A stretch of DNA of 64,000 nucleotides, taken from positions 62,001 through 126,000 of the forward strand of contig JAWZYU010000121.1 in assembly GCA_038380435.1 (NCBI GenBank), given 5' to 3'. Origin of the DNA: Ryuthela nishihirai (lineage: Eukaryota; Arthropoda; Arachnida; Araneae; Heptathelidae). A model generated the notes under the pieces. That model was not told the origin of the DNA. It worked only from the letters and a program-made list of their open reading frames with translations, and made no database searches. Below, in pieces: positions 45,785 to 57,172 of this stretch; the first letter of the stretch is position 1; each line of letters opens with the position of its first letter. The translations under genes were made by a program, and so were the position numbers.

Positions 45785-48700
45785 CATCATCATCATCATC
45801 ATCCTCAAGCAGCCATGGGCTACGGAGGTCCAACCAGACTGTGCAATTTAGTTCTCCAAGCAAGTCTATCCTGAGCTACATCTACTGCATCTGGCCACTG
45901 CACGCCAATTCTAAAAAGGTCCTGTTTGACATTGTCTGCCCACCGCATCCTAGGTCTCCCCTTCTTTCTGAGGCCTTTAGGCACACTGTTCATAACCCTA
46001 TTCGCCAATCTATAATTACTCATACGGGCAACATGGCCAAACCAACGGAGTCTCTCTCTGCACAATATGCTGCTTAAAGGAGGTTGCAAACTCCTTTGCC
46101 TAACCTCATCATTAGTTACAAAGTTGAACCACCTAATGCGCAAGATACTGCGTAAGCATCTGGAATCAAAAACATCTAGTTTCCTGTTATCTTGTTTACA
46201 AAGTGTCCAAGTTTCACTACCATAACTAACCCTAGAAAGAACCAAACTATTATACAGTCTAATTTTAGTCTTTAGGTGTATACGCCTATTTCTCCACACT
46301 CTCTATAGATTCTTAAAAGTCCCGGCAGCAATCCCTATTCGTCTGTTAATCTCATGCCGCACATCACCATTATCTGTTACATAGCTCCCAAGATAATTCA
46401 ACTGTGACACCTGCTCAAGACTGCAACCATTCAGATTAACTGAATCATAGCCTGCCTGACCAATTTTCATCACTTTAGTTTTCTCTCTGTTTATAACCAA
46501 ACCTACTCTACTACCAGTCTCATCAACTGCTCAAATGAAAGAGTTCATCACATCAACATCATTTGCCAAAAGGGCTAAATCATCAGCATAATCTAAATCA
46601 GAAATTTTCGTATCTCCAGCCCATTTAAGGCCAAAATCTTTCCCTTGAAGTGAATTTCGCATAACATAATCAATAACCAAACTAAAGAGAAAAGGAGACA
46701 AAATGCACCCTTGTCGAACCCCAGAAGTAATGCTAAACCAATTGCTACAAGCCATACCAACTCTCACACATGACTCAGTGTTATTATAGAGAGCCTTCAT
46801 TATGTTAACTAACTTGTCTGGTATACCATATGATTTCACAATCAACCACAAATTATGATGATCAACAGAGTCGAAAGCCTTTTTGAAATCAACAAAGCTA
46901 GCAACCAAAGGTTTCTGAAACTCTAAACATTTCTCAAGAATCTGCCTAAGTGAAAATATCTGATCCACACATCCCCTACCACTTCTGAATCCACATTGCT
47001 CATCACGCAATTGACTGTCAACCAGATTCTTAATTCTATTAAGCACAATCATGGAAAGAACTTTACCTGGAACAGAGAGTAGGCTAATACCCCTATAGTT
47101 ATCACAAGAACTGCGATCACCTTTTTTGAAAATAGGGATAACAATAGCTCTGGTAAAATCCTTAGGAACCATGCCTTTATCATAAAAGATATTCAGAATT
47201 TCAGTCATCCAAGTGGTAACCGAAACATTTCCAGCTCTAAGCATTTCTGTAGTAATTTCATCTACCCCTGGTGATTTATGAAGTTTAAGTTTAGAAACAG
47301 CCAAAATAACTTCAGATTGTGTTATAGGGCCTACATTAAAGCCACCAATGCATCTATCATCATTGCAAACAATGGGAATAGAACTAACTGCATTGTTTAG
47401 AACATCACTGAAATGCTCAGCCCACCTAGCCATGACAGAATCCTCACCTTCTATAACCTTACCTTGTTTATCCTTCAATCCCTGTATACCTGTCCGTTTT
47501 CTACCACACAAAACATTAACTATCTGGTACAGCTCTCTGCTGTTGTGCTGTCTAACTGCTTCCTCGGCTTTGTCAACCAAACCATCAAGCCAAAGATTCT
47601 TATCAGCAGCTAACTGATCTTTTACATGTTTATTAAGTTCTCTGTAATGCTTTCTATTAGGACTAGTAGGGTATTGATTAAGGACATTCCTGCAGTTCTT
47701 TCTTTCCGAAATAAGCTCAAGTGCCTTATCACTCAGATAATTCTGTTTCTTCTGCTCCTTTTTTCCTAAAAGAGTACTGTTAGTGTCCAAAAAAGCCTGT
47801 TTAAAATGATCCCATTCTTCCTCAACTTCAGTAGTAAGCATACCATGACTGTCATAATGACTAAGTAACCTATCATGGTAAGCTTTGGCTATAACTGGGT
47901 CTTTCAGAGCTTCAGTATTAAAAGCAAATTTTTTAACCCTAGCACAACACTTTTTAAGTTTAAGTTGCAACACACTTTTAACAAGGTAATGGTCAGATCC
48001 AATTTCAGCTCCCCTATATGCCCTGGTATTTCTAACAGAACTAGCCCATTTGCTGTTAATTAATATATAATCAATCATATTCCTATGCAGCCCATCAGGT
48101 GAAACCCATGTGTACTTATGTATGTCGCGGTGTTTGTAATATGTGTTAGTTATTCTGAAACCATTGAGTTTACTTACCTGTAGGAGACGTTGCCCATTGC
48201 CATTGCAGCTACCAATACCAAAAGGGCCAATCACCCCTCCCCAAAGGTCAGAGTCAGTACCAACTTTGGCATTGAAGTCACCAAGAACAAGGGTAATATC
48301 TCCTTTCTTGACAGAATTCAAAATATCCTGAAGTTGTTCATAAAACCTATCCTTCTCATCCTCATCGGCATCCTCAGTGGGGGCATAACAGCAGATAACA
48401 TTCAGGTCTTTAATGCTTGTCTGAAATTCTGCTGTAAGAAACCTTTCATTAATGCACTCATATCCTAGAAGAGCATCACTAGCGTGTCTGCTGAGAAGCA
48501 GTCCCACGCCTTGCTGATGCTTATTGTCGTCCCTCCCTGAAAAGAGAAATTTAAGATTATTTTTAAGAATCTGACCTTTATCTGTCCATCTGGTCTCTTA
48601 CAAGCCGAGAATATCTAAATTATAATGGTGGAATTCTTGTGTGAGGACATCAAGAGAAAAAGCTCTGTGCAGAGTCCTCACATTCCAACTACCTATGGAG

Positions 48701-49379
48701 AGAAAATGGTTAGTAGGATGTTTAAAGAAACTATGTTTATTGAGAGAGGGAATGCCGACAATATCAAACAGCCCCCTAATCGCAGACATGGGGCAAAGAC
48801 CCGTTCCCCCACCACTAAAGGCTGAAGCCATCTACACTGGAATACTTCCTCCAATGTAGAATTTGACGATGCCAATAGAAGCAAAGAGTTCAGGTGCCTG
48901 CGATGACCTCTGCTCAGGATTATCCACCAGCTGATAAACATATCCTGTGAATCTATTCACTTGGGGCTGTCAACCCACAAACAAACAGAAAACACAGCGG
49001 AAGATTTTCCCTCCACAGAAGCCCACCAGTGCAGCAAAATCAGGATCCATAATCAAGCTCAGAGCCATATATCTGTCCAGTCCAGTGGGTTTATATGGTC
49101 AGCACCAGGACCCTGTGTGGTTGACCACTCCTCAGCAGGGTAGAAAAAAAAAGAAAAGTAGCCATAGTTGTCCAGATCAGTAGGCCACACTAATCTGGCA
49201 GCCCTCCCCTTCCGTTCACTTCCACAAGAGAGTATCTCTTTTGAAAGGTACTAATGGTCTGCACCACGAGAAGGCGGGGTCGGACATTAGGTGCTAGGCC
49301 TGGCCGGTTCTATGCATCATCACAGGGGATTGGTGCATAGCTCTCCTTCCAGTGACTACCTAGCTACCATTTACAGACC
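45785..49379 (-). mobile_element. R6: best-preserved RTE-like retrotransposon
   Basis: 3,595 bp from a CAT-repeat 3' tail (45,785-45,802) to the 5' end TACCATTTACAGACC (49,379). The 11-bp sequence ACCACTGAGCT lies directly outside both ends (45,774-45,784 and 49,380-49,390), an exact target-site duplication. It is inserted into the tRNA-like part of a foldback element. The 5' untranslated region is about 550 bp (48,832-49,379). Confidence 0.95.
45820..48831 (-). pseudogene. R6 endonuclease-reverse transcriptase polyprotein, three stops
   Basis: One frame of about 1,000 codons begins MASAFSGGGTGLCPM at 48,831 and ends SLVGPP at 45,820. In order: APE-like endonuclease with SWNVRTL, LVLGDFNAKVG, CYAPTEDADEDEKDRF, DYILIN and SDHYLV; reverse transcriptase with FVDFKKAFDS, SGVRQGCILSPFLF and DLDYADD; and a C-terminal segment with RERLRWFGHVARM and GRPRMRWADNV. 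It is broken only by three stops: TAA at 48,598-48,600 (where R5 has Gln in LQETRW), TGA at 46,531-46,533 (Arg in SFIRA) and TAG at 46,303-46,305 (Trp in RVWRNR). All three are explained by single C-to-T or G-to-A changes. No frameshift was found, so the copy is young. As written it does not encode a working enzyme. Confidence 0.9.
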
Positions 49380-49566
49380 ACCACTGAGCTACCAGCCGCC
49401 AATCAAGATCTCCTCTAACGAAAGATATGAGCATTTCTATTATGTTGCATATAGGCACTCTTCAGGCAATCTAGCCACAAGCAGCTTTCTATTTGCCATA
49501 TAGATCGAAAGCATGTCTTAGAATTATGCTGGTGATAAATAATGAAATAAACTTGGCATATTCAAT
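49380..49566. mobile_element. foldback element, continuation after R6
   Basis: The target copy ACCACTGAGCT is followed by TACCAGCCGCCAATCAAG and an arm (AGGCACTCTTCAGGCAATC...CGAAAGCATGTCTTA) that is the complement of 49,836-49,910. The arms close around the smaller tRNA-bearing unit at 49,567-49,791. Confidence 0.65.
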
Positions 49567-49791
49567 ATCTACTAATAAATCTGCACTTTGAAGTTGATTC
49601 AAATTTTAGCCTATTTATGACATAATAGAAATATTCATTGCGTTAGTTAGAGGAGATCTTGATCGGCAGCCAGTAGCTCAGTGGTCCAGAGCACCTGACA
49701 TGTTATCAGGAGGTCATGGGTCCGTATCCCACCCGGCTCAAGACAATTTTACCTCTAAAATTGAATTGACTTCAAAGTGCTGATTTATTAG
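49567..49791 (+). mobile_element. 225-bp inverted-repeat element with a tRNA-Thr-like core
   Basis: The ends are 37-bp inverted repeats (CTAATAAATCTGCACTTTGAAG... at the left; its complement at the right). Between them, CAGTAGCTCAGTGGTCCAGAGCACC...GGGTCCGTATCCC has the box A and box B arrangement of a tRNA, and an anticodon stem CCTGA/TCAGG around CATGTTA, i.e. anticodon TGT. Confidence 0.75.
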
Positions 49792-49904
49792 GAGATATGG
49801 AATATGTCGAGTTTATTTCATTGTTTATCACTAGCATACTTGTAAGACATGCTTTCCATCTATATGGCAAATAGAATGCCGCTTGTGACTAGATTGCCTG
49901 AATA
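49792..49904. mobile_element. foldback element, right arm
   Basis: GAATATGTCGAGTTTATTTC to AGATTGCCTGAATAGG is complementary to 49,455-49,560. The same arm marks the start of duplication copy A at about 731. Confidence 0.65.
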
Positions 49905-50249
49905 GGAAATATCTTTCTTCAAAGGAAATCTTTTTTCTAGCCACACACACACTCTTCCTTAATATTTTCTAGATCTAGGCCTGTTTTTGATAAGGCTTTT
50001 ATTGTCTGTCTGAATAAGTTTATTGAGCGTTAATGAAATTTTCTATATATGTTTTAGTGTTGATAGGGATAGGATTTTCTGTAGGATGGTTTATAACACT
50101 ATTCCCTAAACTATTGTTATCCATAAGGGCAAGATGGCCAAACCAACAGATTTCCACTCTGCACAAGGCCTAGCCAAAACCACCTTGATACACCAGAGCT
50201 GGACAACCATGAACAAAAGGGGAAAAGAAAAGAGTTTCCTGTTTTGGGG

Positions 50250-50392
50250 GGTAAGGCATGGCTGTTTGTGTCGTTTTTCTGCTGAGGTCCTGCCATCCTC
50301 TCAGACCTTCTACTTTGGCATATAAACTGACAGGCTCCTGTCAGACCTCTGTGGCAAGCAGCTGCTTGAGGGGGTATTTATTTTTTTTTATT
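50250..50392 (+). mobile_element. SINE2, 5'-truncated, in R1'
   Basis: From GTAAGGCATGGCTG to GAGGGGGTATTTATTTTTTTT. Absent from the equivalent site in R1 (near 1,125), so it inserted after the duplication. Confidence 0.85.
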
Positions 50393-51790
50393 TTATGCCA
50401 TACATCACCAGTATCTCTGATATAGCTCCAATAATAATTTCAATGAGCCTCCTGCTCAAGAGTATGACCATTCAAATTAAATGAACCACAGGCTACCTGA
50501 ACAATTTTCATCACTTTAGTTTTCTCTATGTTTATCACCAAACCTACTCTACTACCAGTCTCATTAACAGCTCGAATGAAAGAGTTCATCATTATATTCA
50601 AAAATGGCCAAAGCATCAGCATACTATAACTCAGAAATTTCAGATAGGTAGACCATTTACCCCTAAAATCTTACCTTTGCAATGAATTTTGCATAACATA
50701 ATAACAAAACTAAAAAGAAAAGAATAAAAAAAAATGCACCTTGTTGAACAGCAATCACACATTTCACAATCAATTGATGACAATGACCAGACTCAAAAGC
50801 CTTTTTGAAATTTACAAAGCTAGCAACCACAGGTTTCTAAAACTCTAAACATTTCTCAAGAATCTGCCTAATTGAAAATATCTGATCAGCACATCCCTAC
50901 CACTTCTGAATCCTCACTGCTCATCTCACAATTGGCTCTCAGCCAGATTCTTAGATCTATTAAGCAAAATTATGCGAAAAATTTTACCTGAAACAGAAAG
51001 TAGGCAGACACCCCTATAGTTATCACAAGAACTGTGATCAAATTAAAAAAAAATAGTAATAATGATTGTTCTAGTGAAATCCTTAGGAACAATGCTTTTA
51101 TGATAAAAAAAAATATTCAAAATTTCATTAGCTATATAGTAACAGAAACATCGACAGCTGTAAGCATTTCAGTAGTAATTTCATCTAACCTGGGTATTTA
51201 TGTAGTTTAAGTTTAGAAATAACGAAAATAACTTTCTACTCTGATATAAGTCAGACATTACAGCCAATAATGCATCTATCATAATTAGAAACAATGGGAG
51301 TTGAACTAAACACGTTGTTTAGAACTTCTCTGAAATGCTCAATCCACCTAGCCATGATTGAATCCTCACCTTCAATAACCTTATCTTAACAACATAAAAC
51401 CTTAACTATGTGGTTCAGCTATCTACTGTTATGCTGTCTTGGTGCTTCCATGGCTATGTCAGCTAAGGCACCTCACCAGAGATTCTTATCAGATGCTACC
51501 TTATCCTTTACATGTTTATTAAGCTCTCTGTAACACTTTCTACTAGGAATAGTAGGGTAATGATTAAGGACATTTCTGCAGTTGTTACCTTCCAAAATAA
51601 GCTCCAGTACCTTATCACTCAAATAATTTTGCCCTCTTCCGCTTTTTATTCAAAATAGTAGTGTTAGTTTCAAGAAAATCCTTCGTAAAATGACCCATTC
51701 TTCTTCAACTCTAGTAATCAAGGTGAGTTTTAACTATTACTGGGTCTTTCAAAGCTTCAGTGTTAAAGTTCACTCTTTTTAATCTTAGCC

Positions 51791-51995
51791 TTCCCATGGC
51801 CGAGTGGTTAGCACGCTTGGCTACTGATCTAAGGGACCTGGGTTCAAGCCCCGGGTAAGGCATGGTTGTGTGTGTTGTTTTTCTGCTGAGGTCCTGCCAT
51901 CTTCACAGACCTACTACTTTGGCATATAAACTGACAGGCTCCTGTCAGACCTCTGTGGCAAGCAGCTGCTTGAGGGGGTATTTATTTTATTTTAT
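51791..51995 (+). mobile_element. SINE2, complete reference copy
   Basis: Head CCCATGGCCGAGTGGTTAGC, box B GGGTTCAAGCCCCGGG, a body with TTTCTGCTGAGGTCCTGCC and GGCATATAAACTGACAGGC, and the tail CAAGCAGCTGCTTGAGGGGG plus TATTTATTTTATTTT. Absent from R1 in copy A. The following ~70 bp repeat TTATAGCCTTAGGAACAA twice. Confidence 0.9.
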
Positions 51996-52284
51996 TTTTT
52001 ATTATAGCCTTAGGAACAATGTATTTTTTATTATAGCCTTAGGAACAAAGATTTATTTTATTTTATTTTTTATATATATTTTTTTTACTTCTTAAATAAA
52101 AGTTACGACACACTTTTAATAAAGGTAATTGTCAGATTGAAATTCATCTATATATGCAGGTGCTGAACTGGTAAGGGTGATGAGTGCTATAGATCCCTAA
52201 GCCCTTATGAGAGCAGGATTTTTTTAATAATAATTATTATTACTTCAAAAAATTTCCACAGAATTTGGAAAAAACTCATTTTAT

Positions 52285-52996
52285 GCCTCAGGACAACCAA
52301 TTTTTCTGCTGAGGTCCTGCCAACCTCACAGACCTTCTACTATGGCATTAAATATTGAATAAAGTCGACTTTCTTGGTCTATGCTAAATATTAACCACTT
52401 TGTAAGTCGATTTATTTTTAGAGGAAAAATTGTCTTGAGTCAGGTGGGATATGAACCCATGACCTCCTGATAACATGTCAAGTGCTCTAAACCACTGAGC
52501 TACTGGCCACCAATCAAGATTTCTTCTAATTGACGATATGAACATTCTCAACCTATAGTACATATTCCATTATGTCTTGTATAAGCACTGTTCGGGCGAT
52601 CTTAGCCACAATATGGCAAATAAATGCCTTAAAGATGGAAAGTATGTCTTACATGTATACAATTGATTAACTAAGGCATTTATTTGCCATATTGTGGCTA
52701 AGATCGCCTGAACAGTGCCTATACGAGACATAATGGAATATGTACTATAAGTTGAGAATGTTCATATCGTCAATTAGAAGAAATCTTGATCGGCGGCCGG
52801 TAGCTCAGTGGTTTAGAGCACCTGACATGTTATCAGGAGGTCATGGGTTCATATCCCACCTGGCTCAAGACAATTTTCCCTCTAAAAATAAATCGACTTA
52901 AAAAGTGGTTAATATTTAGTACTATGGCATATTAACTGACATGCTCCTGTCAGACCTCTGTGGTAAGCAGCTGCTTGAGGGGGTATTTATTATTTT
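52285..52996 (+). mobile_element. SINE2 split by a foldback element
   Basis: The body piece TTTTTCTGCTGAGGTCCTGCC (52,298-52,318) runs to ACTATGGCAT at 52,348 and resumes at 52,920 through TTAACTGACATGCTCC to the CAGCTGCTTGAGGGGGTATTT tail. The intervening 571 bp is the inverted-repeat element. Confidence 0.85.
52349..52919. mobile_element. 571-bp palindromic element with two tRNA-Thr-like sequences
   Basis: The arms of about 250 bp (52,383-52,640 and 52,680-52,919) are complementary around a short centre (about 52,640-52,680). Each arm carries one tRNA-like sequence in opposite orientation (52,437-52,508 on -, 52,795-52,866 on +), with box A TAGCTCAGTGGTTTAGAGCA, anticodon arm CCTGA-CATGTTA-TCAGG (TGT) and box B GGGTTCATATCCC. 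The 11-mer TACTATGGCAT flanks both ends (52,338-52,348 and 52,920-52,930). It encodes no protein. Confidence 0.85.
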
Positions 52997-54184
52997 TTTA
53001 TTTACGAGCTCTCAAAAGAATAACTATTGAAATCTTGTTTACTAGATGCTGTGTTTCTGGGGGAAAAAAGGCTAGTCTCTTATGCAGCCCATATGGTGAA
53101 AAACACATGTACTTATGTATGTCGTTGCATTTAAAAAAAGTGTTAATTTGCTCATACGATTAAGTGGCCATTGCAGTTAAAAATGCCAAGGGACCTATCA
53201 GCCCTCCTCAATGGTATGTTACCAACTTTAGCATTCAAGTTGCCTAGAACAAGGGTTAAATTTCTCCTTTCTCGATAGAACTGAAAACATCCTACAGTTG
53301 CCATAAAAATTATATATCTAATTCTAGTGAGCACTCTCGGTAGGGGCATAACAACAGATAGCATTCCAGTTTTTAATGCTTTCCTGAAATTGTAACTGTG
53401 AGATACCTTTCATTAATGCACTCATATCACGTAAGTGCATCACTAGCATTGCTTTTTAGTAGCAAACCTATGACTTAGAGATAGGTTTGCAATTTATGAC
53501 TTAGAGATAGTTTTCACAGGCATGGGTAAAACCTGTTCCCCCAAACAGAATGAAACAAGCTCAGAGCCATTATTTCATTCTGTGTGGTGTATATGATCAG
53601 GTCTGTGTACTTGACTACTCCTCAACAGGGTAGAAAAAAAAGTAGCTATAAGAGATCAAATCAATAGACCAAACTGATTGGCTGCCCTCCTCTTTCATTC
53701 CCCACAAAAAGAGAGTATCTCTTTTGAAAGGTACTAATGGTCTGCACCATCAGAAAGTTTGGTCAGACTATAGCTGCTGAGCCCGGATGGTTCTGTGCAT
53801 CATCACAAGTACTCTGAGTTAATAAAACGAAAATACAGGGTACGACTTGCAAATTTCTCTTGCTGGTAAATTTTGTAGTGGCTCTTTCCTTTATTTTAAT
53901 AGTCTCCTTCATTGGTTCTTTAAAAATACACTGCTCGACATTGAAAATACCCCACCTAGAAGGACATGTCACACAAAGATGCAAATAGAAAGGTAGGTGT
54001 GCGCAGTTGAGATTTGCAAATGATGATAATCCGGAGCCAATGATGTGTGGCTCAAAAGATAAAAGGTGCAAGAAGGAACAAGGATGGCATTGTGTTTATG
54101 CAGGTGGAAGTCGTGTCAACAGTTGAGGTTAGGTGGTTCCTCTTGTAAATTGTTGAGCCAATGCTGATCAGGAATGTCATCGGC

Positions 54185-54405
54185 ATGTTTATCACCATTT
54201 GGATGCTTTTGAGAGAGTACGAATTATGTGAAGCTGGATGGACTGTATGTCGTGCCACTGCCCATGTTCATCGTGGTAGACCAACTGTTGGATGCTCTTG
54301 GCAGCAGTGATGAAATGAGGGTTCTAGTGTGCATTGCAGAGGGAGTAATGCCATCCAACAGACATCAGCACGGCTTGATAGGCGCATTGTTCGACATGCT
54401 TGCTG
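54185..54405 (+). pseudogene. Tc1-type transposase N-terminal fragment, copy B
   Basis: Duplicate of 4,690-4,920. The leading FERVRIM and later EAGWTVCRATAHVHRGRPTV, two stops and LDRRIVRHA are kept with minor changes. It carries the same lesions, so the fragment was already dead before duplication. Confidence 0.6.
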
Positions 54406-55004
54406 GTATATATATATTTTTGGTATACATATCTTTTCATATTGCTTTTTTTATCTTGTTTAAAAAGAAAACGAGATAAAAAGCAACTATTGCTATATAG
54501 TAGAGAAAAAATATATATTTATGTATTATTTATTATTATTTATTGTTGTTTATTATTATTGTTGTTTCTTTATAGAGATAAATGAAAAATTCTTTTTTTG
54601 GTTACATTGGAATTGATGAAATATTATAATTCACTCTTTCAAAATATTCCTAGAACTATAACTGCGCCCTCTAACAGTAGAAAAATTTTGTAATTTAGAA
54701 TTAATGTCGCAAATGATGTATTTATGCCAGAAATTTTGGAGGTGGAATGTGAAGACTATGGAATTTTCATTGGTAACAGTGAGTTAGCTTATTACACCCA
54801 TGGCGGTTGGGGGGGGTGGAGTTATGTAAACACAATTTATGGATTTAGCAGATATTTGCTTGTATTTAGAGATAAGTGAAAAAAATATTTTTTGGGTTAG
54901 ATAGCAATTGATAAAATATTATGATTCACACTTTTGGAATCTTTTGAACACTGTAATTGCTCCCTCAAATGGTGAAAAAGATTCAAAATTCCAAAAATTT
55001 AAAT
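54406..55004. repeat. AT-rich, simple TTATTA repeats and tandem repeat units
   Basis: ATTTATTATT-type simple repeats at 54,525-54,575, then units of the diverged ~300-bp tandem repeat. A G run occurs at 54,809-54,818. Confidence 0.5.
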
Positions 55005-55014
55005 GAATATTGCA

Positions 55015-57172
55015 TGCATACATATACATACAACATCCTCATGCAGCCATCTGCTACGTTCCTGTTTGCTGTGCAATTTTCCTTTGGAGACGTGTCTGTT
55101 CTGAGCTACTGTTGCTGCTGTTGGCCACTCTAGGCCAATTCCGGCAAAGTTCTGTTTGACATTGTCTGTCCATCTCTTCCTTGGTCAACCCCTTTTTTTT
55201 TTGAAACCCTTAGGCACAGTGTTCATAATCCTGTTTGCTAATCTGCAGCTATGCATAAGAGTAACATGGCCAAACCAATCCAGTCTCTCTCTGCAATATA
55301 TGCTGTTCAAAGGAGGTTAATGATGCTTTCTACTAAACCTCATCATTACTTACAAAGTCAGACCACCTAATCCCCAAGCTACTGCATAAGCATGTACAAT
55401 CAAAGGCATCAAGTTTCTTGTTATCCGGCTTGCCAAGGGTCCATGTTTCGCTACCATAACTAACCTTAGTCTGTATAATAGTTAGGTTCTTTCTAATTTT
55501 AGTCTTTAGGTGTATACACCTATTTTTCCCGCACTCTCCATAGATTCTTAAAAGTCCCAGTGGCAATCCCATTTCTTCTATTTATCTCATACTACACATC
55601 ACCAGTATCTGTTACATAGCTCCCAAGATAATTAAATTGAGACATTTGCTCAAGAGTGCAGCCATTCAAAGCAACTGAAGCACTATCTACTTGGCCAATT
55701 TTCATCACTTTAGTTTTATTTCTGTTTACCACCAAACCTACTCTATTATCATTCTCATGAACACCCCTAATGAAAGAATTCATCTCATCAACATCATTTG
55801 CCAATAGGACCAAATCATCTGCATAATCTAAATCACAAAATTCGAAATCTCTAGATCACTTAAGGCCAAAATCTTTCCTTTGCAAAGAATTTCGCATTAG
55901 ATAATCAATAACTAAAGAGAAAATGAGACAATCGCTGGAAGATGTACCAACTCTCACACACAACTTAGTGTTATTATAGAGAGCTCTCATTACATTAAAT
56001 AACTTATCAGGTATTCCATATGATCAAACAATCAACCACAAATCATGTTGATCAACAGAGTCAAAAGCCTTTTTGAAATCTCAGGTCTCTGAAACTCTAA
56101 ACATTTCTCAAGAATCTGCGAAAGTGAAAATATTTTATCAATACATCCCCTACCACTTCTGAATCCACACTGTTCATCAGGCAGTTGTCCATGAACCAAA
56201 ATTCCAACTCTATTAAGTATAATCATGCAAAGAACTTTTTCTGGAAGAGAAAGTTAAATTATTCCGTTATAATTATCAGAAGAACCACAATCATCCTTTT
56301 TAAAAACTGGGGACAACAATTGGTCTAGTAAAATTCTAATGAACAACACTTCAATCATAAAAAATAATTCATAATTTCAGTTGGACATGTGACAACAGTA
56401 GCCAGTATTGGATCCATCCTTAGTGGAAACAATGGGAGTAGAAATAATCACATTATTTACAACTTCTCTGAAATGATCAGCTCACCTAGTCATCACAGAA
56501 TCCTCACCTTCAACCACCTTACCATGTTTATCCCCAATCCCTGTCTACCTGTCTGTTTCTTCCCACTTAAAACATTAATTATCTGGTACAACCCCCTGCT
56601 GTTGTGCTGTCTAACTGCTTCCTTAGCTTTGTCAGCCAAGTTATCAAGCCAAAATTTGTTACCAGATGCAAACTGATTTTTTACACGTTTATTAAGCTTG
56701 TATTAATGCCTTCTGTAAGGATTAGTAGGGTGTTGATTCATATTAATCTTGCACTTCCTTCTTTCAGAAATTAGTGCCATAGCCTTACTGGTCAAATTAT
56801 TTTGTTTCTCCTCTTCGCTTTTACCCAAAAGAGTACTATTCGAAGAAAAGCCTGTTTAAACTGATCCCACACTTTCCCAACTTCAACACTAACCAAACCA
56901 CTATTGTCGTATTCAATAAGTAGCCTATCGTGGTATGTTTGGCTATATCTGGATTTTTCAGACATTCAGTGTTATAGCTAATTTTTTTAAACTTAGCACA
57001 ACATTTCTTACTGCTTAAACTTCAGCTGCAAAACTCTTTTGACCAGATAATGATCAGACCCAATTTTGGCTGCCCTGTATGATCTGGTATTCCTAACTGA
57101 ACTAGCCAATTTGCTGTTAATTAAAATCCGGTGAATACCATGTACATTTATTAATGTCCCAGTGTTTATAGT
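55015..57172 (-). mobile_element. R2': 3' half of the split retrotransposon, copy B
   Basis: Flanked on the left by GAATATTGCA (55,005-55,014). Readable pieces: 55,333-55,572, 55,592-55,813 (just after the YADD position) and 56,032-56,226 (GFRSGRGCIDKIFSLSQILE). It ends at the R3' CAT tail. Confidence 0.8.

Larger units (their letters stand above)
49905..53775 (-). mobile_element. R1': decayed RTE-like retrotransposon, duplicate of R1
   Basis: It has the same 3' sequence and internal breaks as R1 (for example the clustered A runs near 51,050 and ACAGCCAATAATGCATC near 51,250). The 5' part is reduced by a deletion of about 500 bp relative to R1 near 53,520. Frames are broken throughout. Confidence 0.8.

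Noticed and set aside
51791..51860. Functional tRNA gene suggested by CCATGGCCGAGTGGTTAG and box B
   Set aside because: The same head is followed by a fixed non-tRNA body and tail in at least six other places, so it is the SINE2 head.
52795..52866. tRNA-Thr gene
   Set aside because: The acceptor and T stems have mismatches, and the sequence sits in inverted copies inside a mobile element; treated as tRNA-derived, not a tRNA gene.
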